A stretch of DNA of 62,361 nucleotides from JAGOUA01 sp964428975 (GCA_964428975.1 CAYSAI010000007.1:1-62361); one strand, 5' to 3'. Shown: positions 25,722-33,213, numbered from the stretch's first letter. Notes: generated by a model from the letters alone, not told the origin. Numbers and translations: made by a program.

Positions 25722-26114
25722 CTATTCGGATAGATGCGCAAGCGCGGATGCGAGGAGCAATTTTTCCAATGCTGGACCCATCTGCGTAGGCTCCGCGCCC
25801 CTTATCACATGCATAGCTGTAAGTTCGAGGGAGCCTGAAATACCATCCACACCAGCTATGCCATTCGCCTGAATCTTTTTGTAGAGCGAGGCGGTGATGT
25901 CGACATGACCATCAGCGATAACCGCATCAGGCCACCCCTCCACGATCGGAATAATGGCCTCATCTCCAAAACGAGCGAGGGCAACGGCAACGGCTTTTTC
26001 AAGCACATCTTTCATTTCAGGATGTGCTTCGGACAAGGCGGAGATCTGTTCAAGCGAAAGTTTCTTCGCTTTTAATTGCTCACGATTATCCGGTGCGCTT
26101 TCAAAATTTGGCAT
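25722..26114 (-). CDS. Unknown protein, about 130 aa
   Basis: The reading frame is open from 26180 (GTG) with further ATGs at 26141 and 26114; none has a clear Shine-Dalgarno. I use ATG 26114 (MPNFESAPDNREQL). The body is helical (LSLEQISALSEAHPEMKDVLEKAVAVAL) with a mixed alpha/beta C-terminal half ending LLLASALAHLSE. There is no signal peptide from this start. No family is recognised; the start is uncertain. Confidence 0.5.
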   Translation of the reverse strand: MPNFESAPDNREQLKAKKLSLEQISALSEAHPEMKDVLEKAVAVALARFGDEAIIPIVEGWPDAVIADGHVDITASLYKKIQANGIAGVDGISGSLELTAMHVIRGAEPTQMGPALEKLLLASALAHLSE

Positions 26115-26203
26115 AGATAGTGTGTAAGGATGAATGATCATCGGGAGCTTATCAGGAAAGATGATCAATGCAAAATCCACCTTTCGATAGATGGTGGTTT
26201 TTC

Positions 26204-26914
26204 TTAAGATCTAGGCTTCACGACGATCATTGCTTTATCAGCATTCTTGGTTGGTTCGTGAAATCCGCTCGGGTAATCTTGCATAGCTTCTTGCAGGAGT
26301 TGTTCGGCGTATCGAAATCCCCCTCCCTGACGCGAGCCTGGATCGTGCGTAACGAACTCTTTCGTTGTGCCATCGTATCCAATAACAAGGATCATATGCT
26401 CGTCGGGTGCAGGATCGGCATAGGAGGGGTTATTGAGTTTTTTTCCGTTGACTGGAACCAAGACGAGATTTCCTTTGCCAAGTTCCTGCTTTATGTCATT
26501 CACGACAACGGGACGTTTCAATTCCACGTTGTGATAGTTGAAGTAGCCTTTGAAGATTCTTTCGACCGTGTCTTCTGCTGAAGTATCGTGAAAGTGTCCA
26601 AAATTCTTGAACTCATAGTTTGAAATGGCGATCAGTTCTTTTTCAGCTTCTGGTAAGGTGAGTGGTTTCTTGTCTACCCAATGCATAGCCATGAGAGCAG
26701 AGGCTTCTTCGCAGGCGTTCTGCTGTTGTTCATTCTGCCAATTACCTAAGGGCGCTTGTGCGGTAAAAGGCACATCAAAAAGGATCGCCCTCCTTGCGTT
26801 TTTAGAAAGCTTCGAAAAGACAGTATCATTCCATAGGAACAGACGTGCGCCTAAGGCGAGAGCAGATATTCCTAAAACAACCAATACTATTTTATGGATG
26901 AAGAGAAGTTTCAT
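26204..26914 (-). CDS. Membrane-anchored C39-like cysteine peptidase
   Basis: 236 aa. An N-terminal anchor (KIVLVVLGISALALGARLFLW) precedes an extracytoplasmic domain of the peptidase C39/papain-like fold. VPFTAQAPLGNW and NACEEASALMAMHW give the catalytic Cys, DEHMILVIGYDG the catalytic His, and THDPGS the Asp/Asn position. This layout is common for small secreted C39-type proteins of CPR and Firmicutes that are not part of a bacteriocin exporter; no ABC transporter is adjacent. It might cut peptides or cell-wall proteins. Confidence 0.85.
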   Translation of the reverse strand: MKLLFIHKIVLVVLGISALALGARLFLWNDTVFSKLSKNARRAILFDVPFTAQAPLGNWQNEQQQNACEEASALMAMHWVDKKPLTLPEAEKELIAISNYEFKNFGHFHDTSAEDTVERIFKGYFNYHNVELKRPVVVNDIKQELGKGNLVLVPVNGKKLNNPSYADPAPDEHMILVIGYDGTTKEFVTHDPGSRQGGGFRYAEQLLQEAMQDYPSGFHEPTKNADKAMIVVKPRS

Positions 26915-26963
26915 AGAGGAAAGGATTGCTGTAAATATACTATACCCTATATACTAGGCACCT

Positions 26964-27467
26964 ATGCAACGCGCTTTTTTTCTTGTTCTCGGGACAGCTC
27001 TTCTCGGATGGCTCGCTTTTGGCGTGTTCGGTGTGCAAGCTCTTTTTACCGATCGTATCGTGCAAGAAGAAGTCCCTATCGTGAGGGAATCCACCTCGTC
27101 GACGCATCCTGCACTCTCCATTCTCGCACAAGGAACGTTTGAACAGGGCGATAGCACCTATACTATCCAAGGCAAAGCAGCGATCAGTGAAGAGGACGGC
27201 GTACGCACACTCTCGCTCATAGATTTCGACGTGACGAACGGACCTGATCTCTTCGTGTATCTTGTTTCGAGTACCGCGAGCGATAACGTAAGCGTGAAAA
27301 CAGCCGTTCGCGCACAAACGTTTATGAATCTTGGTGAATTGAAAGGTAATAAAGGGAACCAAACGTACGTGATTCCGGAAGGTGTAGAACTCAACAGCGC
27401 TTCTGTCGTGAGCATTTGGTGCCGACGGTTTTCACGTAACTTTGGAGCAGCAACCATGAAGTTTTAA
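26964..27467 (+). CDS. Membrane-anchored DM13-domain protein
   Basis: 167 aa with a signal anchor (FFLVLGTALLGWLAFGVF) and a DM13 domain (~55-165): LSLIDFDVTNGPDLFVYLVS, NLGELKGNKGNQTYVIPEG, and SIWCRRFSRNFGAATM with the single conserved Cys. DM13 domains are proposed to be redox or electron-transfer modules related to cytochrome-domain proteins. A TATACT box lies 8 bases before the ATG, so the mRNA is probably leaderless. It is convergent with the VOC gene across a short AAGGCG/CGCCTT hairpin. Confidence 0.88.
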   Translation: MQRAFFLVLGTALLGWLAFGVFGVQALFTDRIVQEEVPIVRESTSSTHPALSILAQGTFEQGDSTYTIQGKAAISEEDGVRTLSLIDFDVTNGPDLFVYLVSSTASDNVSVKTAVRAQTFMNLGELKGNKGNQTYVIPEGVELNSASVVSIWCRRFSRNFGAATMKF

Positions 27468-27472
27468 AGGCG

Positions 27473-27850
27473 TTATTCCGCCTTGTGACAGACAGCCTCG
27501 ATATTATGTCCGGACGCGTCTAACACGAACGCGCCGTAATAGTTTTTATGATAGTGCGAGCGAATGCCAGGCGCTCCGTTATCTGTGCCGCCCGCGGCAA
27601 GCGCAGCTTTATAAAACGCGTCAACCGTTGCACGGTTTTCCACGCGAAACGCGACGTGTGTAGGCATGATCGTTGCTACTTCTCCAAGCCATATCGTGCC
27701 AATCCATGCGTCATCACCTTCTAACTTGCCAATACCGCAATACCCCTCGCCTTGCATCGAAACTTCATATCCAAGCGGAGCGAGTGCCTGCACATAAAAT
27801 GTTTTTGCTTCGTTGAGGTTTTTTACAGAGAGGCTGATGTGGTCAATCAT
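27473..27850 (-). CDS. VOC-superfamily (glyoxalase/dioxygenase-like) protein
   Basis: 125 aa. ATG 27850 begins the family pattern MIDHISLSVKNLNEAKTFYVQALAPLGYEV. The second half has THVAFRVENRATVDAFYKAALAAGG and YYGAFVLDASGHNIEAV, so both beta-alpha-beta-beta-beta units are present. His in DHISL and Glu in HNIEAV are the expected metal ligands. The reading frame continues upstream into repeat A, which I reject as coding. It is the innermost gene of the cassette array. Substrate unknown. Confidence 0.88.
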   Translation of the reverse strand: MIDHISLSVKNLNEAKTFYVQALAPLGYEVSMQGEGYCGIGKLEGDDAWIGTIWLGEVATIMPTHVAFRVENRATVDAFYKAALAAGGTDNGAPGIRSHYHKNYYGAFVLDASGHNIEAVCHKAE

Positions 27851-27883
27851 ATGTGGCCCATTGTAGGCGTCGAGCAGGAAAAG

Positions 27884-27965
27884 TTCTATTCCTTCCTCTC
27901 CCCAACAAAAATACCCGTTCATTCAAGCGGATATTTCTGTGGCAGGGACTCGTGAGGGACGTTAG
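27884..27965 (-). repeat. Cassette-array repeat A (hairpin plus tRNA 3'-end-like segment)
   Basis: Read on the minus strand: CTAACGTCC...CACGAGTCCCTGCCA, then a hairpin built on TCCGCTTGAATGAACGGG and a T5 tract. It shares about 80 bases with repeat B, including the flank on the far side (TCTATTCC..CCTCTCCC). The same hairpin follows the tRNA-Trp gene. Confidence 0.85.
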
Positions 27966-27979
27966 AACTCTCGCCCCAA

Positions 27980-28378
27980 CTAACTTTGAAATTCTCTCAA
28001 TGAGAGGTATTTCTCGGGAATAATTTTCGCTTTAATGGCTTTTTGTCCGTTTTCATACGTTTTTACAAGCCGATGAATTCCGTCGAGAATCACCAATCTA
28101 TTTTTATATTCTGTTACAACGATTGGATAAATCGCATTCGCCTCCTTTACTCTTTTCTGATGAACATCCGAACCTACTTCTTTCCTGATCACTTCCCAAG
28201 GCGTTAGATTCCAGTCATTAGTTCTATCTTTTTCCCAAACCGGCATATCAAAATGCCAGATCAATTGTTCAATCGGAACTTCAACGATAGGGAGTGGGAG
28301 TTCTCTAAGCTTTACTGTATTCACGAACATGCTTAGACCGACATCAGTAAGTATCCGAGGAGGCTGTGGACTTTCCAT
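27980..28378 (-). CDS. ParB/Srx-like domain protein (132 aa)
   Basis: The C-terminal half has the ParB N-domain/sulfiredoxin-like signature: an IYPIVVTEYKNRLVILDGIHR strand-helix with DG-x-HR, then TYENGQKAIKAKIIPEKYL. The N-terminal half carries short hydrophobic strands (LPLPIVEVPIEQLIWHF). Single-domain proteins of this fold can be ATP- or CTP-binding nucleases or regulators. It stands alone between repeats B and A as a one-gene cassette. Specific function unknown. Confidence 0.6.
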   Translation of the reverse strand: MESPQPPRILTDVGLSMFVNTVKLRELPLPIVEVPIEQLIWHFDMPVWEKDRTNDWNLTPWEVIRKEVGSDVHQKRVKEANAIYPIVVTEYKNRLVILDGIHRLVKTYENGQKAIKAKIIPEKYLSLREFQS

Positions 28379-28413
28379 AGATGTATTTTACAGTAACAGT
28401 CGAACGTAAAAAA

Positions 28414-28495
28414 CTCTATTCCTCCCTCTCCCTAACAAAAATACCCGCTCATTCAAGCGGATATTTTCGTGGCAGGGGCTCGTGATGAACGTTAG
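28414..28495 (-). repeat. Cassette-array repeat B
   Basis: Minus-strand reading: CCTAACGTTCATCACGAGCCCCTGCCA-type segment, then the AATATCCGCT..AGCGGGTATT hairpin and T5. It is the closest relative of repeat A, with homology extending into TCTATTCC at the outer edge. It sits 61 bases downstream of the kinase gene. Confidence 0.85.
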
Positions 28496-28556
28496 GACGC
28501 TGCTAACAACCTACTGAGAGGCGCGGGAGTGAAAAGAGTGAGAAAATCTAACCACA

Positions 28557-29078
28557 TCAGACGCTCAAAATCTCATTGAGAAGCATCTTTACGACTCGTT
28601 CTGGTTTTAATGCGTACGTCTCGATAACTTTTGCTTTTGGGAACTTGTTTTGAAAATAGACAGCATCATTTTTTGCGACTTGTTCTATGCTCATCTTCTT
28701 TTTTGCACCAGCTTTCAATGGACGTTGTAAGATGCGTTTGTAGCGAACCTCCAAAGGTGCTTCAAGCTGAAAGTAGTAGAGATTCACATCCTTCCGTTTT
28801 GCTAATCCAGTATATATTTGCGCGATCTCTTTTGTGGGAACGTATGATTCAATGATGACGTTTATATCATGATCAAAATATTCTTTCGCCATTGCTCGAA
28901 CAACATGATTTGCAATCCGATGATATTCCTCATTGGGCGTAAAGTCATCAATAATCCTTTTTATCGCATCATATGAAATAAAAGCTGTGCGCTTCAATTT
29001 TGAAGCTAACAGTTTTGCGACAGTCGATTTACCAGCTCCGTTCAAACCGTCAATGATGATGAGGTTTTTCTTCGTCAT
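28557..29078 (-). CDS. P-loop kinase (zeta-toxin/AAA_33-like)
   Basis: 173 aa. Walker A IIIDGLNGAGKSTVAKLLASKL starts near residue 7. It is followed by FISYDAIKRIIDDFT (the Asp of Walker-B-like kinases), VIIESYVPTKEIA, and a lid-like basic stretch RYKRILQRPLKAGAKKK. This matches small nucleoside/polynucleotide kinase-like enzymes. The upstream neighbours, a small unknown protein and a calcineurin-like phosphoesterase, lie in the same cassette between repeats C and B, so the three may act together on a phosphorylated nucleic acid or nucleotide. That is inference. Confidence 0.82.
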   Translation of the reverse strand: MTKKNLIIIDGLNGAGKSTVAKLLASKLKRTAFISYDAIKRIIDDFTPNEEYHRIANHVVRAMAKEYFDHDINVIIESYVPTKEIAQIYTGLAKRKDVNLYYFQLEAPLEVRYKRILQRPLKAGAKKKMSIEQVAKNDAVYFQNKFPKAKVIETYALKPERVVKMLLNEILSV

Positions 29079-29102
29079 ACTGTATTCATTTATAACCCCT
29101 GT

Positions 29103-29468
29103 TCAAAGCATGGCGCCAAGTGAGCGATGATTTTTTAGCGCTTCGCAGTATTGTTTGTAACGCTCTTCGATTGCAGGATCGGATTCGACGAGGCTTGAAA
29201 TTTTATTAGCAATGGCATCTCTCCTGTTTTTAAGCTCGTTCCAGACGCTGAGACCGCTGTTCTGTTCTTCTAAGAATATATTTACAGGTTTACCCTCGGT
29301 TTCCATCACGGTATGCATAAACTGATCAATAAACATATTGAGCGTTCGTTCGGCAATCCGCAGCTCTGCAATTTTTTTCGAATTCGAAGATTGATCTAGT
29401 TTTTCCACTTGAGCTTCAAGGAGATCTGCAAACTGTGTCAACCATTTCCAGTGTTCTATCGTGTTCAT
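29103..29468 (-). CDS. Unknown helical protein between phosphoesterase and kinase (121 aa)
   Basis: It overlaps the phosphoesterase gene by ATGA. It is almost all helix (HWKWLTQFADLLEAQVEKLD, IAELRIAERTLNMFIDQFMH) with a C-terminal ERYKQYCEALKNHRSLGAML. There is no signal peptide or membrane helix. The position and coupling suggest a partner of the flanking enzymes. No family is recognised. Confidence 0.6.
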   Translation of the reverse strand: MNTIEHWKWLTQFADLLEAQVEKLDQSSNSKKIAELRIAERTLNMFIDQFMHTVMETEGKPVNIFLEEQNSGLSVWNELKNRRDAIANKISSLVESDPAIEERYKQYCEALKNHRSLGAML

Positions 29469-30022
29469 AGGGTAATTATTTTATGACTAAAAACATAAAT
29501 AATCTTGGTATCCGCTAACATGGTAACGAGTTCGGTTTCTTTAGGGTAGGTGTGCCCATGAAAAAGATAGGCGGGCTTCTCGCGTTCAACGTATTTACGC
29601 AAACCCGCGTATCCAGTATGAGCGATATCTGTCTGGTCGTCGTTGACGCCTAAGGGTGGACAGTGAGCAAGCATCACATCAACGCGAGGAAATACCGCGA
29701 GTAACTTTGATACCTCTTCTTGAGTATACATCTTTGCCGAAGACTCTTTATATTTTACGCAACCCTCAAATCCGCCAAAGGTAACCCCATTTACTTCTTG
29801 TGTTGTTAAATGCATGTTTTTTATGCCCAGACTTTCCATGTACATACCAGAACAGTGATTGCCGTACACGCCTAGTTTCGGAATGTTGGTAACAGTTTCG
29901 AGCGATCGAATGTCGCTTAGTTCAAGGTCACCTAATGTAACTATAAGATCTATAGATTCTTCGGAGAGAATTTCGTGGATCGGTTTTTGGGGTGGTCGAT
30001 CGGCAATGGCAAGTATTCGCAT
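29465..30022 (-). CDS. Calcineurin-like metallophosphoesterase
   Basis: 185 aa from ATG 30022 (MRILAIADRPPQKP); the open frame upstream passes through repeat C and is not used. The metallophosphoesterase motifs are in order: ILAIADRP (degenerate first motif), LIVTLGDLEL (GD), VYGNHC (GNH), MLAHCPPLG (H) and LFHGHTYP (GHTH-like). The first D-x-H motif reads D-R-P, so one metal ligand may be missing or supplied differently. The gene is the first of a three-gene cassette with an unknown protein and a P-loop kinase. Confidence 0.85.
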   Translation of the reverse strand: MRILAIADRPPQKPIHEILSEESIDLIVTLGDLELSDIRSLETVTNIPKLGVYGNHCSGMYMESLGIKNMHLTTQEVNGVTFGGFEGCVKYKESSAKMYTQEEVSKLLAVFPRVDVMLAHCPPLGVNDDQTDIAHTGYAGLRKYVEREKPAYLFHGHTYPKETELVTMLADTKIIYVFSHKIITL

Positions 30023-30068
30023 ACATTTTTTCCGTTCTTCTTTAGAAGATACCACAGTTTGGCGACGT

Positions 30069-30112
30069 AACAAAAATACCCGCTCATTCAAGCGGATATT
30101 TCGGTGGCAGGC
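30069..30112 (-). repeat. Cassette-array repeat C
   Basis: Minus-strand reading: CCTGCCACC, then the TATCCGCTTGAATGAGCGGG hairpin and T5. Only the CCTGCCA part of the tRNA-like segment is conserved; the bases before it (AATTCCCGTATGG) differ from A, B and D. Confidence 0.85.
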
Positions 30113-30138
30113 CATACGGGAATTGGTTCGAAACTTCT

Positions 30139-30747
30139 TCAACCCACCTTCTTCGAAATGTCTCGATAAATGAGGCCTATCATCTTTGCATGATCCTGAG
30201 ACATTCCTTTTTGGCAGGCACTTATATAGCCTTTCACATTCCAGTCGACGGGATGCAGGTCGAGATCGGCAATCATCAGATCCAAGAAAAGACGGATCGT
30301 CCTCCCATTGCCCTCGCGAAACGGATGAACAGCGTTGAGTTCATTATGGATGAGAGCGATTTTTTCAGAGACGGATTTTTTCGAATCAGTTTTCCTTGGA
30401 ATATGTACTTGAATGAGTCTCTCAAGCACTTGCAGTGAAGATGCGATATGGGCCACTGGCGCAAAGAGCGCGCCAGGCTTTGAGATATCTACCGCTCTAA
30501 CCTTTCCGGCCCATGTATAGAGAGTGCCCAGAAAATATTCGTGGATCGTGAACAGTGTGGGAAGGTCAAAAACGATCTTACCCTTGGTAAGCAGTTCAAA
30601 GAAGTGGGTGTACGAATCTTGCAGAAGCAGAGTCTCTGCATCATCCAATTCGCTCTGTTTTTTGAATCCAAATTTGTTGATGAGGATGCCGTTCCTATCA
30701 ATTCCCGCTCCCTCCTTGCTCACATCATACCGAGAAGGCGCGACCAT
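30139..30747 (-). CDS. Fic-domain protein (AMPylase-type toxin-like)
   Basis: 202 aa. The Fic active site is intact: HPFREGNGRTIRLFLDLM, with catalytic His, the phosphate-binding loop and Arg. The preceding FTIHEYFLGTLYTWAGKVR and the flap strand near ALFAPVAHI are typical of the class. The start (ATG 30747) overlaps by 23 bases a 49-aa ORF that carries the inhibitory motif, so this is a class I-like toxin/antitoxin pair. Fic enzymes attach AMP or other phosphate groups to target proteins. It forms one cassette between repeats D and C. Confidence 0.9.
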   Translation of the reverse strand: MVAPSRYDVSKEGAGIDRNGILINKFGFKKQSELDDAETLLLQDSYTHFFELLTKGKIVFDLPTLFTIHEYFLGTLYTWAGKVRAVDISKPGALFAPVAHIASSLQVLERLIQVHIPRKTDSKKSVSEKIALIHNELNAVHPFREGNGRTIRLFLDLMIADLDLHPVDWNVKGYISACQKGMSQDHAKMIGLIYRDISKKVG

Positions 30748-30874
30748 GGAGTTTTAGCTTTTGGATGATTGAGACGTTCTTCAGAGCCTTCACTAAACTC
30801 AAACCCTCGATCTTTGAAGATCGAGAAACGGCCATGGACAGGCTCTTGTTTTTGGATATTTTCTTCTTTTCCAT
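30725..30874 (-). CDS. Fic inhibitor (antitoxin-like) peptide, 49 aa
   Basis: It starts at ATG 30874 (MEKKKISKNKSLSMAV) and ends inside the Fic gene. It contains SRSSKIEGLSLVKALKN, which holds the [S/T]-x-x-x-E-[G/N] motif known to insert a Glu into the Fic ATP site and block it. The end LKLHGRAFSV is typical of such peptides. An AGGAGG lies about 15 bases upstream of the ATG, which is far for a normal start, so a non-ATG start nearer to it is possible. Confidence 0.75.
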   Translation of the reverse strand: MEKKKISKNKSLSMAVSRSSKIEGLSLVKALKNVSIIQKLKLHGRAFSV

Positions 30875-30943
30875 AGACGGATGTGTGTGAATTAACCTCC
30901 TAAATCTTAGCATGATACAACAGAACGTTCAAGGTAATACAAG

Positions 30944-31004
30944 AACAAAATATCCGCTTGTTCTAGCGGATATTTCGGTGGCAGGGGCTAGTATCGGACG
31001 TTAG
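30944..31004 (-). repeat. Cassette-array repeat D (compensated hairpin)
   Basis: Minus-strand reading: CCTAACGTCCGATACTAGCCCCTGCCA-type segment, then the hairpin. Here the stem is AATATCCGCT / AGCGGATATT with a different loop. The stem mismatch seen in the other copies is repaired, so pairing rather than sequence is conserved. A T4 tract follows. Confidence 0.85.
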
Positions 31005-31044
31005 GATTCGTGGACGTACTTGACTGTTGTTCGAGATAGCCACG

Positions 31045-32031
31045 TCATGTTTTCACTAAAAGTGTCAAAACTAGCCCGATCATCTTTTCCTTGTCTTTCG
31101 GATTGCACGTGGCAACCAAGATGGTTAGTGCTGTAAGTGCTGGTGGTGTCATGCGTACTGCATCTAAAATCCCCGCTTGACGTAAAAACCAGACAAAGGC
31201 AAATGCTCCGCTCCGTTTATTTCCATCCGTAAATGGGTGATTTTTCACCATGAAATACAACAGATGCGCGGCCTTTTCTTCAACGCTTGGATAGAGCTCT
31301 TTGCCGTCAAATGTCTGCATGATATTACCGACGATACCGGCTACATTCCCATCGGATTGTTCAGCACCAAAAAGGTCTGTTGCTTCTCCCTTCTCCACCA
31401 AGGCGGCTTTCAGTACGGCTAACTGATCGACAAGTTTTTCAGCCGTAAGCATCACCCGTTTCTTCGTTATTCCTTTTGTCGCTAAGGCATCTTTGTCATA
31501 GGAATCCAATGAAACCCATGTATCTGCAAACATGCGAACGAGCTCAAGAACGCTCTCCGTGTCAATCGGCGTATCTTGAGGCAGAAGACGCTTCATCCCA
31601 TCCACAGCTTCCATGAATTGCGCGTAATTTTTTGCAACGCGCGCACGATTGATCGCATACCCATCAACGATATACCGACGAAGCATCTTCGTGGCCCACT
31701 GTCGGAAATGAGTCGCCTGTTTTGAATTTACTCGATATCCTATGGATAAAACCAAATCAAGATTATAATACTCGATAGTACGTTTTATACTTCTTCCTCC
31801 CTCGATTTGAACTGTTTCCATTTTGGAAACCGTTGCCTTCTTGAAGAGTTCCTTCGAATCAAAAATATTCTTAACATGTTTAGAGATAGCCGCCTTTTGC
31901 ACGTTGAATACTTGCGCCACCTGTTCTTGCGTAAGCCAAAAAGTATCACGACTCGCGTCAGCACGTAGCTCAAGAGCTCCGGACTTTGCTTGATAGATAA
32001 TAGCTTGTTTGCTCGAAAGATTCTTTTTCAT
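31045..32031 (-). CDS. RhuM-family protein with C-terminal Fic/DOC-like domain
   Basis: 328 aa. Residues 1-~170 match the RhuM/'virulence protein' family: IIYQAKSGALELRADASRDTFWLTQEQVAQVFNV (winged-helix-like), YYNLDLVLSIGYRVNS, FRQWATKMLRRYIVDGYAIN. The C-terminal part has a Fic/DOC-type motif FMVKNHPFTDGNKRSGAFAF. In this class the second half of the motif (GNKR rather than GNGR) is as in Doc, which can phosphorylate instead of AMPylate. It is a single-gene cassette between repeats E and D, adjacent to a second Fic cassette. The target is unknown. Confidence 0.88.
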   Translation of the reverse strand: MKKNLSSKQAIIYQAKSGALELRADASRDTFWLTQEQVAQVFNVQKAAISKHVKNIFDSKELFKKATVSKMETVQIEGGRSIKRTIEYYNLDLVLSIGYRVNSKQATHFRQWATKMLRRYIVDGYAINRARVAKNYAQFMEAVDGMKRLLPQDTPIDTESVLELVRMFADTWVSLDSYDKDALATKGITKKRVMLTAEKLVDQLAVLKAALVEKGEATDLFGAEQSDGNVAGIVGNIMQTFDGKELYPSVEEKAAHLLYFMVKNHPFTDGNKRSGAFAFVWFLRQAGILDAVRMTPPALTALTILVATCNPKDKEKMIGLVLTLLVKT

Positions 32032-32105
32032 AGTTCTGTGTGAGCTTAACAGGCGGCATTATTTCCGTACATTTTAAGACGAGACACGACCGACTCATCA
32101 ACAAG

Positions 32106-32137
32106 AACAAAATACCCGCTCATTCAAGCGGATATGT
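32106..32137 (-). repeat. Cassette-array repeat E (hairpin only)
   Basis: The hairpin AATACCCGCT..AGCGGATAT is retained with a T4 tract on the minus strand, but the CTGCCA/tRNA-like segment is missing (the sequence next to the stem reads GTTTGTAGTAG). It lies 10 bases after the stop of the 214-aa gene. Confidence 0.8.
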
Positions 32138-32147
32138 TTGTAGTAGT

Positions 32148-32792
32148 TTATGCGAGGAACTTCTTTAGTTGCTCAGGAATGAAGGGAGCGAATGGTTTGC
32201 TTATACACTCCCTGATAGCTTTCTTCACTTCTTCGTTTTTGGCAAGAGAGATATAGCGCTCAGCATCCATCTCGCCGACATAATCCGAGCCTAAGAATTC
32301 GTATTCCGGAAGCATTTCCCAGTCGTAGGGTTTTGTGATTTCTATTCTCTCAATGGGCGTAACTTTATTGTCAGAAATCCATTCCGTGGATCGTGTCCAA
32401 GTGTCTACTTCAAAGTCTTCTCGAAGAACCTCGTAGAAATTTTTTCCGGATAAAACGTAAATGAATCCTCGCAGATATGCTCCAAGACGGATCTTATGAT
32501 TTGAGTGAACGAGTCGATGGTAGACAAAGGTGCCGTATTCCGCGCGAGTCTTTGCATAGAGTTCGCTTGGTTTAAAACAAAATGCGTTTGAGGGTTTATC
32601 TGAAGCGAAAATTACGGGAACACCATATTCATGTGTGGATCCATACGCTTCGTGTTTAACATTAAATTCTGGATCGAGCGTATCTAGATCTTTTCCAGTT
32701 GAGTGAAAAAGATACTCCTTCCCACAGGGTTTTACTTCAAGAATCCTGAATTCATCTTCTGCAAACGATTTGAATCGATGTTGGAGCGACAT
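32148..32792 (-). CDS. Unknown accessory protein, possible ADP-ribosyltransferase-like fold (214 aa)
   Basis: ATG 32792 (MSLQHRFKSFAEDEF) is chosen; the upstream extension overlaps the next gene. Suggestive motifs are KEYLFHSTGKDLDTLDPEF (an H-x-T/S near the start) and VPVIFASDKPSNAFCFKP. Together they recall the NAD-binding region of ART/RNA 2'-phosphotransferase-like folds, but the evidence is weak. The C-terminus is helical (YISLAKNEEVKKAIRECISKP). It shares a cassette with the 98-aa gene. Function should be treated as unknown. Confidence 0.55.
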   Translation of the reverse strand: MSLQHRFKSFAEDEFRILEVKPCGKEYLFHSTGKDLDTLDPEFNVKHEAYGSTHEYGVPVIFASDKPSNAFCFKPSELYAKTRAEYGTFVYHRLVHSNHKIRLGAYLRGFIYVLSGKNFYEVLREDFEVDTWTRSTEWISDNKVTPIERIEITKPYDWEMLPEYEFLGSDYVGEMDAERYISLAKNEEVKKAIRECISKPFAPFIPEQLKKFLA

Positions 32793-32818
32793 GGATGCTA
32801 AAAGTGATAAATATCTTC

Positions 32819-33115
32819 TTAATTTCTGAGCGCCTCTTCTGCTTGCGGAATGAGGATATCTTCGCGTCCACCGCATTTCTCTAGAAGTGTAGCTTCGTGA
32901 CCAAGGAAAAATAGAAGCTGCTGACGCGCTTCTTCCACCGTGGCTGCTCGTGTATGAATTCCTTGAATGGTCCCATTCTCAACATGAAGATGTTCGTCAT
33001 CTTTGTACCAAGGGGTAAAGAAATCTCCCGAATCCGCATTGGCATCATCGGGTCGTTCTGGGAGCTGCTCAGCGGGAAGTGAGAGACCTGCTCGATCCAG
33101 GATAAACCAAGGCAT
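32819..33115 (-). CDS. Unknown small acidic protein (98 aa), first gene after tRNA-Trp
   Basis: ATG 33115 (MPWFILDRAGLSLPAEQL) is the sensible start; the longer frame runs into repeat F. The protein is acidic, with RPDDANADSGDFFTPWYKDD and a helical C-terminus (TVEEARQQLLFFLGHEATLLEKCGG). It is followed after 26 bases by the 214-aa gene, so the two may form one module. No family is recognised. Confidence 0.5.
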   Translation of the reverse strand: MPWFILDRAGLSLPAEQLPERPDDANADSGDFFTPWYKDDEHLHVENGTIQGIHTRAATVEEARQQLLFFLGHEATLLEKCGGREDILIPQAEEALRN

Positions 33116-33180
33116 AGTTATCAAACTATAACACAAAAGCCGTTCTGCGACGACTTTCATTCGGGTGGATGTAACTCTAG

Positions 33181-33213
33181 AACAAAAATACCCGCTCATT
33201 CAAGCGGATATTT
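33181..33213 (-). terminator. tRNA-Trp terminator = cassette-array repeat F
   Basis: It starts 4 bases after the CCA end of tRNA-Trp: stem AATATCCGCT / AGCGGGTATT on the minus strand with a 6-base loop and T5. It is the only copy attached to an intact tRNA and so is probably the parent of repeats A-E. Confidence 0.9.

Noticed and set aside
27884..33213. CRISPR array from the regularly recurring hairpin repeats
   Set aside because: Spacing is 0.5-1.6 kb and each interval contains complete genes; there are no short spacers and no cas genes.
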